A DNA stretch of 64,000 nucleotides from assembly GCA_964535315.1 (NCBI GenBank), contig CAZHTS010000007.1, positions 30,813 through 94,812 of the forward strand, in the 5' to 3' direction. How positions within the stretch are numbered: position 1 is the first letter of the stretch; the number at the start of each line of letters is the position of its first letter. The notes below the pieces were generated by a model. That model did no database searches. It saw nothing but the letters and a program-made list of their open reading frames with translations, and had not been told where the DNA came from. The position numbers and the translations under genes are program-made. Shown here in pieces: positions 24,128 to 32,286 of this stretch. Source of the stretch: CAZHTS01 sp964535315 (GTDB lineage Bacteria; Chloroflexota; Anaerolineae; Anaerolineales; Anaerolineaceae).

Positions 24128-24880
24128 TTAATCATCGTAGATTTGATCGTGCCATTCGGCGTGCAGAAAAGGAAGCCGGCAGGCGGCGCTGGCCTGCGGG
24201 TAGGAGATGGGAACCGGGCTTGCCTCGACGGCGCGCAGATAGGATAACCGCTCCTCGATGGCTTCCAGAATAGCTTCTTCGCCGTGCAGCGCCACGCCAT
24301 GCGATGGCAGCAGGGTGCAGCGGCGAAAATCTTTGAGTCTTTCCAGGGAGGCGATGTGTTCGGCAAGGCGCGAGCGCTCGACCCACGGCAGGATGGGGTG
24401 GCCCTGGTTGTCGGTCATGATTTCGTCGCCGATGTGCAGCCAGCTATCATCGATCAGGGTGAACAGGTTGCATACGGCATGCCCGGGGACGATCAGAAAA
24501 CGCAGCTGGAAGTCACCGAAGGTCAGTGTTTCGCCGTCGACAGGGGTGCGGTGCGGGTGGAAACTGGCCTGCTCCGCCGGGTCGCAATACAGGTCGAGGG
24601 TGGTCTGATAGTACGGGCTGCCCAGGATACACACGCCGGGCAAGACTTTCAGACCGTAGATATGGTCGTCGTGGAAATGCGAGACGACGACCAGGCGCGG
24701 GGTGATGCCGTTGGCGTTCAGATGCTGGCGCACGGCCTCCGCCTGCACCTGATAGGCGCTGTCGATCAGCAGCGCTTCCTGTCCCGCGAGCAGGGCGTAG
24801 ATGTTGTATCCGTAATGCTTACCCGGTTTTGGGGGGAACTGGTAGCAGATCAAGTTGGGGTGGAGGGTGAGGATATCCAT
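24128..24880 (-). CDS. Metallo-beta-lactamase-fold hydrolase
   Basis: The 250-residue protein carries the MBL motif 'VVSHFHDDHIYGL' (H-x-H-x-D-H), then 'IVPGHAVCNLFTLID' with the third His and 'LHIGDEIM' with the bridging Asp, and a last His in 'LPSHGVAL'. All metal ligands are intact. It resembles glyoxalase II-like hydrolases; substrate is unknown. ATG 24880 follows AGGAG at 4 nt; an ATG 33 nt upstream is less likely. A promoter with 17-bp spacing lies just upstream. Confidence 0.82.
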   Translation of the reverse strand: MDILTLHPNLICYQFPPKPGKHYGYNIYALLAGQEALLIDSAYQVQAEAVRQHLNANGITPRLVVVSHFHDDHIYGLKVLPGVCILGSPYYQTTLDLYCDPAEQASFHPHRTPVDGETLTFGDFQLRFLIVPGHAVCNLFTLIDDSWLHIGDEIMTDNQGHPILPWVERSRLAEHIASLERLKDFRRCTLLPSHGVALHGEEAILEAIEERLSYLRAVEASPVPISYPQASAACRLPFLHAEWHDQIYDD

Positions 24881-24913
24881 GATCTCCTGCAAAGTGGGGA
24901 ATAAATATATCAT

Positions 24914-24942
24914 ATCATAGTGGATGTGCGGCGAGAACGCAA
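24914..24942 (-). promoter_or_regulatory. Promoter of the MBL hydrolase gene
   Basis: On the minus strand -35 TTGCGT (24942-24937), 17-bp spacer and -10 TATGAT (24919-24914). Confidence 0.55.
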
Positions 24943-24947
24943 AGAGA

Positions 24948-24956
24948 TGCTACAAT
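24948..24956 (+). promoter_or_regulatory. Extended -10 TGC-TACAAT for the Old Yellow Enzyme gene
   Basis: Extended -10 located 52 bp before ATG 25008, back to back with the minus-strand promoter of the MBL gene. Confidence 0.4.
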
Positions 24957-25007
24957 CAAGGAAAATTAATCGAATCCGGCTATGATTGTTTCATCAAGGA
25001 GCGCAGC

Positions 25008-26069
25008 ATGTCTCATTTATTCGATCCTTTGACGATTCGCTCGGTGACGTTGCGCAATCGCATCGGTGTTTCGCCGATGTGTCAGTACAGCTATCAGGAC
25101 GGCTTCTCCAACGAGTGGCAGTTGATGCATCTGGGCGCCCGCGCCGCGGGCGGGGCGGGGTTGATTATCAGCGAGGCCACCGCCGTGGAGGCCCGCGGCC
25201 GCATCTCGCCTTACGACGTCGGGCTGTGGTCTGACGATCACATCGAGCCGCTGGCGCGGGTGACGCGTCTGATTAAGGCACAGGGGGCGGTGGCGGGCGT
25301 CCAGATTGCCCATGCCGGGCGCAAGGCCTGCCAGCAGCGCCCGTGGGAGGGCGGCAAGGCGCTGCCCCCCGGCGAGGCGCAGTTCTGGCCGGCGGTGGGG
25401 CCGAGCCCCCTGCCCTTTGAGGCCGGCTACCAGACCCCACACGAACTCAGCCGGCCCGAGATCGGCGCGATCCAGGCCGCCTTTGGCGATGCGGCCCGGC
25501 GCGCCCTGGCCGCCGGGTTTGAATGGCTGGAACTGCACGCCGCCCACGGTTATCTGATCCACAATTTTTATTCGCCGCTTTCCAACCAGCGCAGCGACGA
25601 GTACGGCGGCAGCTTTGAAAACCGTATTCGCTTCCTGCTCGAGACGCTGGCGGTCATTCGCAGGGTGTGGCCCGAACGGCTGCCGCTGACCGTGCGAATT
25701 TCTGCCAGCGATTGGAGCGAAGGCGGTTGGACGCTGGCCGATTCGATCGATCTGGCCCGCTGTCTGAAAACGGCCGGCGTAGATTTGATCGACTGCTCTT
25801 CAGGCGGCAACGTCGCCGCCCGTCTGCCGTTGGGGCCCGGTTACCAGGTGCCGTTTGCCGAGGCGCTGCGGCGCGAAGCCGGCATCGCCACCGCCGCCGT
25901 CGGCCTGATCACCGCGCCGGCCCATGCGGACGAAATCGTGCGCAACGGGCGGGCGGACGTGGTGCTGCTGGGCCGCGAGATGCTGCGCGACCCGCATTGG
26001 GCGCTGCATGCCGCCCAGGCATTAAAACAACCGCTGCCCGTCTCTCCTCAATACGCCCGGGCGTTTTAA
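25008..26069 (+). CDS. NADPH dehydrogenase, Old Yellow Enzyme family (YqjM-like)
   Basis: The 353-residue FMN enzyme has 'MCQYS' with Cys25, which marks the thermophilic-like YqjM class, then 'VQIAHAGRKA', 'ELHAAHGYLIHNFYSPLSNQRSDEYGGSFENRIRF', 'VRISASDWSEGGW' and 'ADVVLLGREMLRDPHW'. It reduces activated C=C bonds using NAD(P)H, in detoxification of enals or quinones. AAGGAG precedes ATG 25008. The downstream lipoprotein starts 33 bp on. Confidence 0.92.
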   Translation: MSHLFDPLTIRSVTLRNRIGVSPMCQYSYQDGFSNEWQLMHLGARAAGGAGLIISEATAVEARGRISPYDVGLWSDDHIEPLARVTRLIKAQGAVAGVQIAHAGRKACQQRPWEGGKALPPGEAQFWPAVGPSPLPFEAGYQTPHELSRPEIGAIQAAFGDAARRALAAGFEWLELHAAHGYLIHNFYSPLSNQRSDEYGGSFENRIRFLLETLAVIRRVWPERLPLTVRISASDWSEGGWTLADSIDLARCLKTAGVDLIDCSSGGNVAARLPLGPGYQVPFAEALRREAGIATAAVGLITAPAHADEIVRNGRADVVLLGREMLRDPHWALHAAQALKQPLPVSPQYARAF

Positions 26070-26102
26070 GGGCGGGCTCACGACTTCTTGAAAGGAACAG
26101 CT

Positions 26103-27251
26103 ATGTCCGCGAAAACCCGTTTTGTTGTGTTGGCGGTGGGTTCGCTTCTGGCGCTGGCCGTTCTGGCTTGCAACGCCTCGGCGCGTCCGGCAGCCACCCA
26201 ACCGGTTGCCATCCCTACCACGGTCAATGTGGAGACCTTGTTGGCGCAGGCCTCGCTTTCCCCCCTGGCGCCGTCACCGGCGGCAGTCAGTGCGACACCC
26301 GCCGGCGCGGCCAGCGAGACCCCCGTCCCGGCCGGGGCGTCGCCCATCCCACCCGTGGAGGCCAGCGCCTCGCCGGCTAACGCCGGTGCCTCGCCGGCTA
26401 ACGCCGGTGCCTCGCCGACCAGCACCGTTACCCCCTCGTTGACCCCCACGCAAACGGCCACCTGGACGGCTACGGCCGGTTGTTCGATGGGCGTGCAGTT
26501 GATCGCCGATGTGACCCTGCCGGGCTATGCCAAGATTGTGGGCGGCGACCCTCAGCAAAAGATCTGGCGTTTTCAGAACGTCGGGGCCTGCGCCTGGGAG
26601 CCCGGCACGCAGCTGGTCTTTGTTTCCGGGTACAAGTTCAGCAGCGTGGGCGCCATCGCCGTGCCCAGCATGCCGCCCGGTACGGTGGTCGACCTTACCC
26701 TGAATTTCAAGGCCCCGGTGACGGTCGGCGCTTACCGTTCCAACTGGCAGATGCAGACCCCCGGCGGGCAGCGCTTTGGCAGCGTCTTCAGTATTGTCGT
26801 CGACGTCATTGCTCCGACGGCCGTGCCTTCCAAGTTTGAGAATGGCTGGCGAATTTATGGGCCGGGCAGCAAGGGGGCGGGTGTGTACGCCATCCAGTAT
26901 CTTCTGACCGAGGAAGGCTATTCGGTCACGATTAACGGCAAGTACGACGACGAGACCGAGGATGCGGTGCGCGATTTCCAGAAAGACAAAGGGATCACCA
27001 AGAACGGCACCGTGGGCAGCAAGACGTGGACGGCGCTGATCAGCGGCCACACCTTGAGCATAGGCGACAGCGGCGCAGCGGTCAAGGCGGCGCAGCGCCT
27101 GCTCAACGCCTACGACGCGGATTTGAAGGTCGACGGCGATTTCGACGATGATGTAGAAGAAGCCGTGCGTGATTTTCAGGACGAGTATGAATTGAGCGTC
27201 GACGGCGTCATCGGTTCCAAGACCTGGAAGGCGCTGGTCGCCAACCAGTAG
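26103..27251 (+). CDS. Lipoprotein with NBR1-like Ig domain and two peptidoglycan-binding domains
   Basis: The 382-residue protein has lipobox L-A-C (Cys23) and a Pro/Ala/Thr linker to about 125 that contains a perfect 21-bp tandem duplication (ASPANAG). An Ig-like domain (about 130-235) of the NBR1 'Ig_NBR1' type follows ('KIWRFQNVGACAWEPGTQLVFVSGYKF'). Two PG_binding_1 modules come last ('GVYAIQYLLTEEGYSVTINGKYDDETEDAVRDFQ' and the copy near 320-382). It is tethered to the membrane and likely holds the cell wall. ATG 26103 follows AAAGGA; an earlier ATG in frame is less supported. It is followed after 13 bp by the NACHT gene. Confidence 0.85.
   Translation: MSAKTRFVVLAVGSLLALAVLACNASARPAATQPVAIPTTVNVETLLAQASLSPLAPSPAAVSATPAGAASETPVPAGASPIPPVEASASPANAGASPANAGASPTSTVTPSLTPTQTATWTATAGCSMGVQLIADVTLPGYAKIVGGDPQQKIWRFQNVGACAWEPGTQLVFVSGYKFSSVGAIAVPSMPPGTVVDLTLNFKAPVTVGAYRSNWQMQTPGGQRFGSVFSIVVDVIAPTAVPSKFENGWRIYGPGSKGAGVYAIQYLLTEEGYSVTINGKYDDETEDAVRDFQKDKGITKNGTVGSKTWTALISGHTLSIGDSGAAVKAAQRLLNAYDADLKVDGDFDDDVEEAVRDFQDEYELSVDGVIGSKTWKALVANQ
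26367..26408. repeat. 21-bp tandem repeat, two perfect copies, in the lipoprotein linker
   Basis: Copies at 26367-26387 and 26388-26408 encode ASPANAG each, with a third degenerate start. It is a likely site of length variation by slippage. Confidence 0.85.
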
Positions 27252-27264
27252 GAGCTGAGGGCCG

Positions 27265-30200
27265 GTGCCTGCGTCCAGCGACGATCTTTCCTCTCACCCG
27301 GCCGGCGGTGAAATGCCGCCCGGCCGGGTGGATACCGGCGGTGGGGCGTACGTCGCCGGCACCGTCAACACCGGCGGCGGTGATTTCATCGGGCGCGACC
27401 AGATCAACATCACCATTTACAACGTTACGGCGGGCATCCAACGCGCCTCCGAGCAGTACCGCCACCGTATCGCCGGCTTCATGAGCGAATACCTGGGCCG
27501 CGACGCGCAGCCGGTGCCTTTTGGTGGGCGGGACGAAACGCTGGCAGCGTTGGACGGCTGGCTGGCGGACGAGAACGCCCCGCCGTATGCGCTGCTGGCC
27601 GCCCCGGCCGGGCGCGGCAAGTCTGCCCTGCTGGTGCATTGGCTGCATCGTTTGCAGCGGCAGGATACCGCCGTCGTCTTTGTCCCGGTCAGCATCCGTT
27701 TTGAGACGGCGGTCAGCAACGTGTTCTTCAGCAGCCTGGCCGCCAGGCTGGCCGAAGTGTTCGGCGAACAGGCGCTGCTGGCGCCCGGCGTGGATTGGAA
27801 GGCGAGCTGCGAGAGTTATTTGCGCCGCAACCCGCCGCAGGGAAAGCAGATTCTGCTGGTGCTGGATGGGCTGGATGAGGCCGCCGACTGGCAGATGAAC
27901 GCCCGCTTCTTTCCGGCGCCGCCGCTGCCGGGCTGGCGGGTGCTGGTCTCGGCGCGTTACCTGGCCAACGAGGACGAGAACGGCTGGCTGCGCCGCCTGG
28001 GCTGGCAGGATGACCGCCTGGCGGTCGCCATTCCGCTGCCGCCGCTGGATCAAAACGGGGTGATGCAGGTGGTCGAGACGCTCGGCGGGCCGCTGGCGGG
28101 GCAGGCCGGGCAGGTGGATTGGATCGACGCGCTCTATCGTTTGAGCGCCGGCGATCCACTGCTGGTGCGTCTGTACGTCGAAGAACTGCGGGCGCAGGGC
28201 GAGAAGGCGGCGGCGCTGCGCCCCGCCGATTTGCGCCGTTTGCAGCCCGGTCTGGAGGGCTATATCGGCCTGTGGTGGCAGGAGCAGCGCGAGCAGTGGC
28301 AGGCGGATGGCAAGGACCCGGATGAGGTCGAGGAGCGCCTGGAGGCGCTGTTATATACCCTGGCCTCGGCGCTGGGCCCGCTCAGCCGGGCGGACTTGCT
28401 GGAGGTGGCGCCGCCCAACAGCCGCCTGGACGATGGCTTGTGGCTGGAGCGCGCCCTGCGCAGTTTGCGCCGGCTGGTGGTCGGCGACGGCGTGGGGCAG
28501 GGCTTCGTTTTCAGCCATTCGCGCATCGGCGATTATTTTGACGAGCGCATGAAAACGCGCCGCGATTATGGCGAATGGCAGCAGCGTTTTGTGGCCTACG
28601 GCCGGCGCGCCCTGGATCGTTTGAACGCGGCGGGGACGGCGCCGTCGACCTATATTCTCCAGCATTACGGCGCTCATCTGGAACGCAGCGGCGCACCGCC
28701 GCACGAGTTCTTTGCCCTGGTGGGTAAACCCTGGCTGGAGGCCTGGCAGAAGTTCAACCATTCACCGTTTGGTTTTATGAGCGACGTGCAGCGCGCCTGG
28801 AAGCACGCTCAGGATACGCCATCTGCCCTGGGGCTTCAGGTGCGCGGTGCGCTGGTCATTTCCAGCATCCATTCGGCCGCGGCGGCGACGCCGCTGGAAC
28901 TGGTGGCCGAATGCGTCCGCAAACGGGTGATTACCAGCCAGGTGGGCTGGGAATACGCCAGCCAGAAGCGGGCGCTGACCGAGAAAATTGCCTTTGTCAA
29001 CGGCATCGAGGACTGCCTTTCGGCGTCTGAACGCAGGGAATTGCAGCAGATGATCCTGCTGGCGTTGTGGGATGAGCGCGATGGGCGTACCCTGAGCGAG
29101 GCAATGACCCTGCTGGCCCCGCACCTGCTCGAGGAATTGCTGGAGCAGGCGCTCAACATCGTGCGCGCCTCCGGGTATGCGTACGGGCAGGTCGACGCGC
29201 TGGCTGCCCTGGCCCCGCGCCTGCCAGACGATCTGTTGCAAGAGGCCGTCCGCATCGCCGCTGCCGGGGAGGATTCTGCCTGCCGGCGGGATGCGTGGGT
29301 GGCGCTGGCCCCCTATCTGCGTACCCCGGCCCATTTTTGGGCTGTTTTGCAGGCCGCGCCGGCGCTGCCCAACGCCGATTGGGGCAGCGAAGTGCTGCTG
29401 GCGCTGCTGCCCGGTCTGCCGCAAGAACTGCTGGCGCAGGTATTGGCCGCGGCCGGTGAACTGGCGGACGAATTTTGCCGGCTGCGGGTGCTGTGCGCCG
29501 CCGCCGGACGGCTGGCGGGCCAGCCGCAGGCGCAGTTGTGCGCCGGGGTGGAAGAACGCGCCCGCCGCCTGGCGCAGCCGCAGCAGGTGTGCGCCATCCT
29601 GCTGGATGTGGCGCCGTATCTGTCGTCCGAACGCCGCACGGCGCTGTATCTCGAGGTGTTGGAACGCACCGCCGCCTTACCCGATTGGGAACGCCAGCCC
29701 ATTCTCTGCCGGCTGGCGCCGTGTTTGCCGGCCGGTGCAGCGGCGCGTTTTTTAGAACTCGTCCGGTCGATACCTCCTGCCCGGCAGGCGCCCTGTCTGG
29801 CGGCGATTGCGCCGCAGCTGGACGAGGGCCAACAGGCGGACGTTCTGGCTGCGCTGGAACGCCGGTCGGCCAAAGAGCGCATGGCGGCGCTGGCGGTGTG
29901 CATCCCGGCGCTGCCGGCGGGCGGTGTGCGCCGCCGGGCGCTGGACGATGTGCTGCGCCTGCTGCCCCGCCTGGATAGCTGGGAGCGCGAAGCGCAGGTG
30001 GAGTCCATCGCGGCCTTTTTGGAACCGGATCAGATCGCCCGCCTGGTGAAAAAGGATGCTTATCTGGAGCAGATCGTCCGGCATCTTCCGCAAGAGCTCA
30101 TCCCGTTGATGCTGCGGGCCATCCCCCGCCAGCCCTACGATTGGGTCAAGGGCCAACTGCTGCGGGCGCTCCTGCCCCGTTTGCAAGGCGAGCAGCTATT

Positions 30201-31800
30201 GGCGGCGCAGCAGATCTATCTCCAGATTGACGATAACCGTCACGCCGACTTACAGGCCGAGATCGTGCGCTATTATCCGGCGGAGCGTCTGGCGGAGGCG
30301 CTCGACCTTGCCCGCCAGGCGCTGCGAGACGGGGGCGAGGCGGGCGTGTTTTGGGCGGCGCTTGGCCGCCTGGAGGGTGCAGCGCGCGCTGAATTCTGGC
30401 TGGAGGGGCTGCAAATTGCCGCCGGCGCAGACCGCTTGATCGATGTCTTTGCCGCCGGGCGCGGGGTCGACTTTTATCACCCCGCGGAACTGTCCGTTCC
30501 CGAGGACCTGGCGCGCCGGGCGCTGCACGCCGCCCAGAGCCGCAGTGACACGGAAGATCGGCTGCATGGTTTTGCGCTGCTGGCGCCGTATCTCCCGGCG
30601 GCGCTGCTGGCCGAGGCGCTCGATTCGATCCACGGGTTGATAGGCGATGGGGCGGCGCGCCTGCAGACGCTGGCGGCGCTGGCGCCCTGGCTGGATGAAG
30701 AACGCTTGCGGGCGGCCGTCTGTTCGGCGGAGGCGATGCTGCGGCGTGAGGGCCCCTCGACCGGACGCATGTGGGCCTGTTTTGCGCTGGGACGTCAGTT
30801 GAGCGGTGAATTGCGGGCGCAGATGGCGGCGCAGACCGCCGCCATGCAGGCCATGCCGTATGACGAATGGCCCGTCCTGGCCGCTGAAATCCTCTCTGCC
30901 GGGACGCCGGCGGAACGCAAGGTTGAACGGTTGCTGTCTGTCCTGGATAGCGAGTTCGGCGAAGCGGGGTGGAGCGCCGATAGAGGCGCTGACGCCAGTT
31001 CGTTTTTGCGGCTTTTTGAAGCGGCAGAACCTGACCTGTCTGCCGGACAAAAGCAGCAGGTGCTGGCGGCGGTGATTGAAGCGCTGCCGCGCCTGGACCG
31101 GCGCTGGGTGCGCGGCCCGGCCAACCTGCTGTTCAAAACCGGGCGGGCGGACGTGCTCATCCGCCTGGCGCCGCATTTCGGCGAAGCATGGATCGGCGCG
31201 GCGCTCGCCTCGGCGCGTGAGATCGATGTGATCAACGATAACCCGGACAATCGTTCCGACTTCTCACAGGGGCGCAGCACCCGCCGGACGGTATTGATTG
31301 CCCTGCTGCCCTATCTGCCCCAGGCGCTGGCCGAAACGACCCTGGCTGAAATACAGGAGGATCTCTTGCCGGTCGAGCGGGTGCGCATCCTGGGCTGGCG
31401 GGCGTCGCAGGCCGGGGGTGTGGCGCGGGCCGCGCTGCTGGACGAGGCCTGGAAACTGGCCGAGAGCGTCTTCGAGCAGGAGCGCCGCTTCGACGCCATG
31501 CTGTGCCTGCTGCCGCTGCTGGCGCCAGAGCGTCTGCCGCAGGTGTTGGGGCAGATGGTGTGGCTGGCCGGCCTCACCGGCGCCGGCAACCTGGGCAGGC
31601 TGGCGCCCTGGCTGGAGGGCGCGCAGCTCGCCCGGGCCGCCGCTCTGTTGGGCGAGCAGTTGGGCGCCGCCTGTACCGGTCAGCGTGACGCCGTGCTGGA
31701 CAGGGTCGCCGGCGGGGCGGCGTTGATCGCCCGCAGCGGCGAGGCGGCGGCCGCCGAGGCGGCCCGGGCCATCCTGGACTGCGGCGCCTGGTGGCCGTAG
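27265..31800 (+). CDS. Large NACHT/STAND-type NTPase with glycine-rich N-terminal repeat and helical repeat C-terminus
   Basis: The 1511-residue protein opens with two 12-residue repeats (VDTGGGAYVAGT and VNTGGGDFIGRD, about 22-46), then 'INITIYN'. The NTPase has Walker A A-P-A-G-R-G-K-S (113-120) and Walker B 'ILLVLDGLDE' (196-205), whose acidic tail is NACHT-like. A winged-helix region runs to about 430. The C-terminal 1000 residues are rich in repeating 'L-x-P-x-L-P-x-x-L-L-x-x-A-L' helical pairs, like HEAT or ARM repeats. The start is GTG with GGAG-TGAGG nearby. Bacterial NACHT/STAND proteins with this plan often act in phage defence by sensing with the repeat region. No classical effector domain (nuclease, TIR, membrane pore) is evident at either end. 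Confidence 0.85.
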   Translation: MPASSDDLSSHPAGGEMPPGRVDTGGGAYVAGTVNTGGGDFIGRDQINITIYNVTAGIQRASEQYRHRIAGFMSEYLGRDAQPVPFGGRDETLAALDGWLADENAPPYALLAAPAGRGKSALLVHWLHRLQRQDTAVVFVPVSIRFETAVSNVFFSSLAARLAEVFGEQALLAPGVDWKASCESYLRRNPPQGKQILLVLDGLDEAADWQMNARFFPAPPLPGWRVLVSARYLANEDENGWLRRLGWQDDRLAVAIPLPPLDQNGVMQVVETLGGPLAGQAGQVDWIDALYRLSAGDPLLVRLYVEELRAQGEKAAALRPADLRRLQPGLEGYIGLWWQEQREQWQADGKDPDEVEERLEALLYTLASALGPLSRADLLEVAPPNSRLDDGLWLERALRSLRRLVVGDGVGQGFVFSHSRIGDYFDERMKTRRDYGEWQQRFVAYGRRALDRLNAAGTAPSTYILQHYGAHLERSGAPPHEFFALVGKPWLEAWQKFNHSPFGFMSDVQRAWKHAQDTPSALGLQVRGALVISSIHSAAAATPLELVAECVRKRVITSQVGWEYASQKRALTEKIAFVNGIEDCLSASERRELQQMILLALWDERDGRTLSEAMTLLAPHLLEELLEQALNIVRASGYAYGQVDALAALAPRLPDDLLQEAVRIAAAGEDSACRRDAWVALAPYLRTPAHFWAVLQAAPALPNADWGSEVLLALLPGLPQELLAQVLAAAGELADEFCRLRVLCAAAGRLAGQPQAQLCAGVEERARRLAQPQQVCAILLDVAPYLSSERRTALYLEVLERTAALPDWERQPILCRLAPCLPAGAAARFLELVRSIPPARQAPCLAAIAPQLDEGQQADVLAALERRSAKERMAALAVCIPALPAGGVRRRALDDVLRLLPRLDSWEREAQVESIAAFLEPDQIARLVKKDAYLEQIVRHLPQELIPLMLRAIPRQPYDWVKGQLLRALLPRLQGEQLLAAQQIYLQIDDNRHADLQAEIVRYYPAERLAEALDLARQALRDGGEAGVFWAALGRLEGAARAEFWLEGLQIAAGADRLIDVFAAGRGVDFYHPAELSVPEDLARRALHAAQSRSDTEDRLHGFALLAPYLPAALLAEALDSIHGLIGDGAARLQTLAALAPWLDEERLRAAVCSAEAMLRREGPSTGRMWACFALGRQLSGELRAQMAAQTAAMQAMPYDEWPVLAAEILSAGTPAERKVERLLSVLDSEFGEAGWSADRGADASSFLRLFEAAEPDLSAGQKQQVLAAVIEALPRLDRRWVRGPANLLFKTGRADVLIRLAPHFGEAWIGAALASAREIDVINDNPDNRSDFSQGRSTRRTVLIALLPYLPQALAETTLAEIQEDLLPVERVRILGWRASQAGGVARAALLDEAWKLAESVFEQERRFDAMLCLLPLLAPERLPQVLGQMVWLAGLTGAGNLGRLAPWLEGAQLARAAALLGEQLGAACTGQRDAVLDRVAGGAALIARSGEAAAAEAARAILDCGAWWP

Positions 31801-31866
31801 CGACGAGGGCGCAGGATTGGGGTATAATCGCCTGAAATTTGTCCTCATTTCGACGTGTGAGGGAAG

Positions 31867-32286
31867 ATGCCATATCGGATTACCGAAGATTGCACTGCCT
31901 GTGGGGCGTGCGCCCGCTTTTGCCCGGTGTTCGCCATTCAGGCGTTGGACGGGCGCGGTTATCAGATCAACGCCCGGCGCTGTGTGGATTGCGGCGTGTG
32001 CGGGCGGGTGTGCCCGGCGGGCGCCATTTATACCCCGGACGGGCGCGCCGCTGCCCGCCTGCCCCGCCGGCGTTGGCCCAAGGCGCACGTGCACCCGCAG
32101 AAATGCAGCGGTTGCAGCCTGTGTGTGGATGCGTGTACGCGCAACTGCCTGGCGCTGGTGCTGCCCGAGGGACAGAAGATCGGGGCGGTGGCGGCGCTGG
32201 TCGATGCGCAGGCCTGTACGGGCTGCGCCCAGTGTGTGGCGCGCTGCCCGCAAGGGCTGATCAACCTGGAGACGCCCGATGATTGA
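31867..32286 (+). CDS. Ferredoxin-type protein with four [4Fe-4S] motifs
   Basis: The 139-residue protein contains four C-x-x-C-x-x-C-x-x-x-C sites: 'CTACGACARFC', 'CVDCGVCGRVC', 'CSGCSLCVDAC' and 'CTGCAQCVARC'. It therefore carries up to four clusters and should move electrons for the aldehyde ferredoxin oxidoreductase, whose start overlaps its stop by 8 bp. A TATAAT at 31823-31828 is a candidate -10. Confidence 0.9.
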   Translation: MPYRITEDCTACGACARFCPVFAIQALDGRGYQINARRCVDCGVCGRVCPAGAIYTPDGRAAARLPRRRWPKAHVHPQKCSGCSLCVDACTRNCLALVLPEGQKIGAVAALVDAQACTGCAQCVARCPQGLINLETPDD

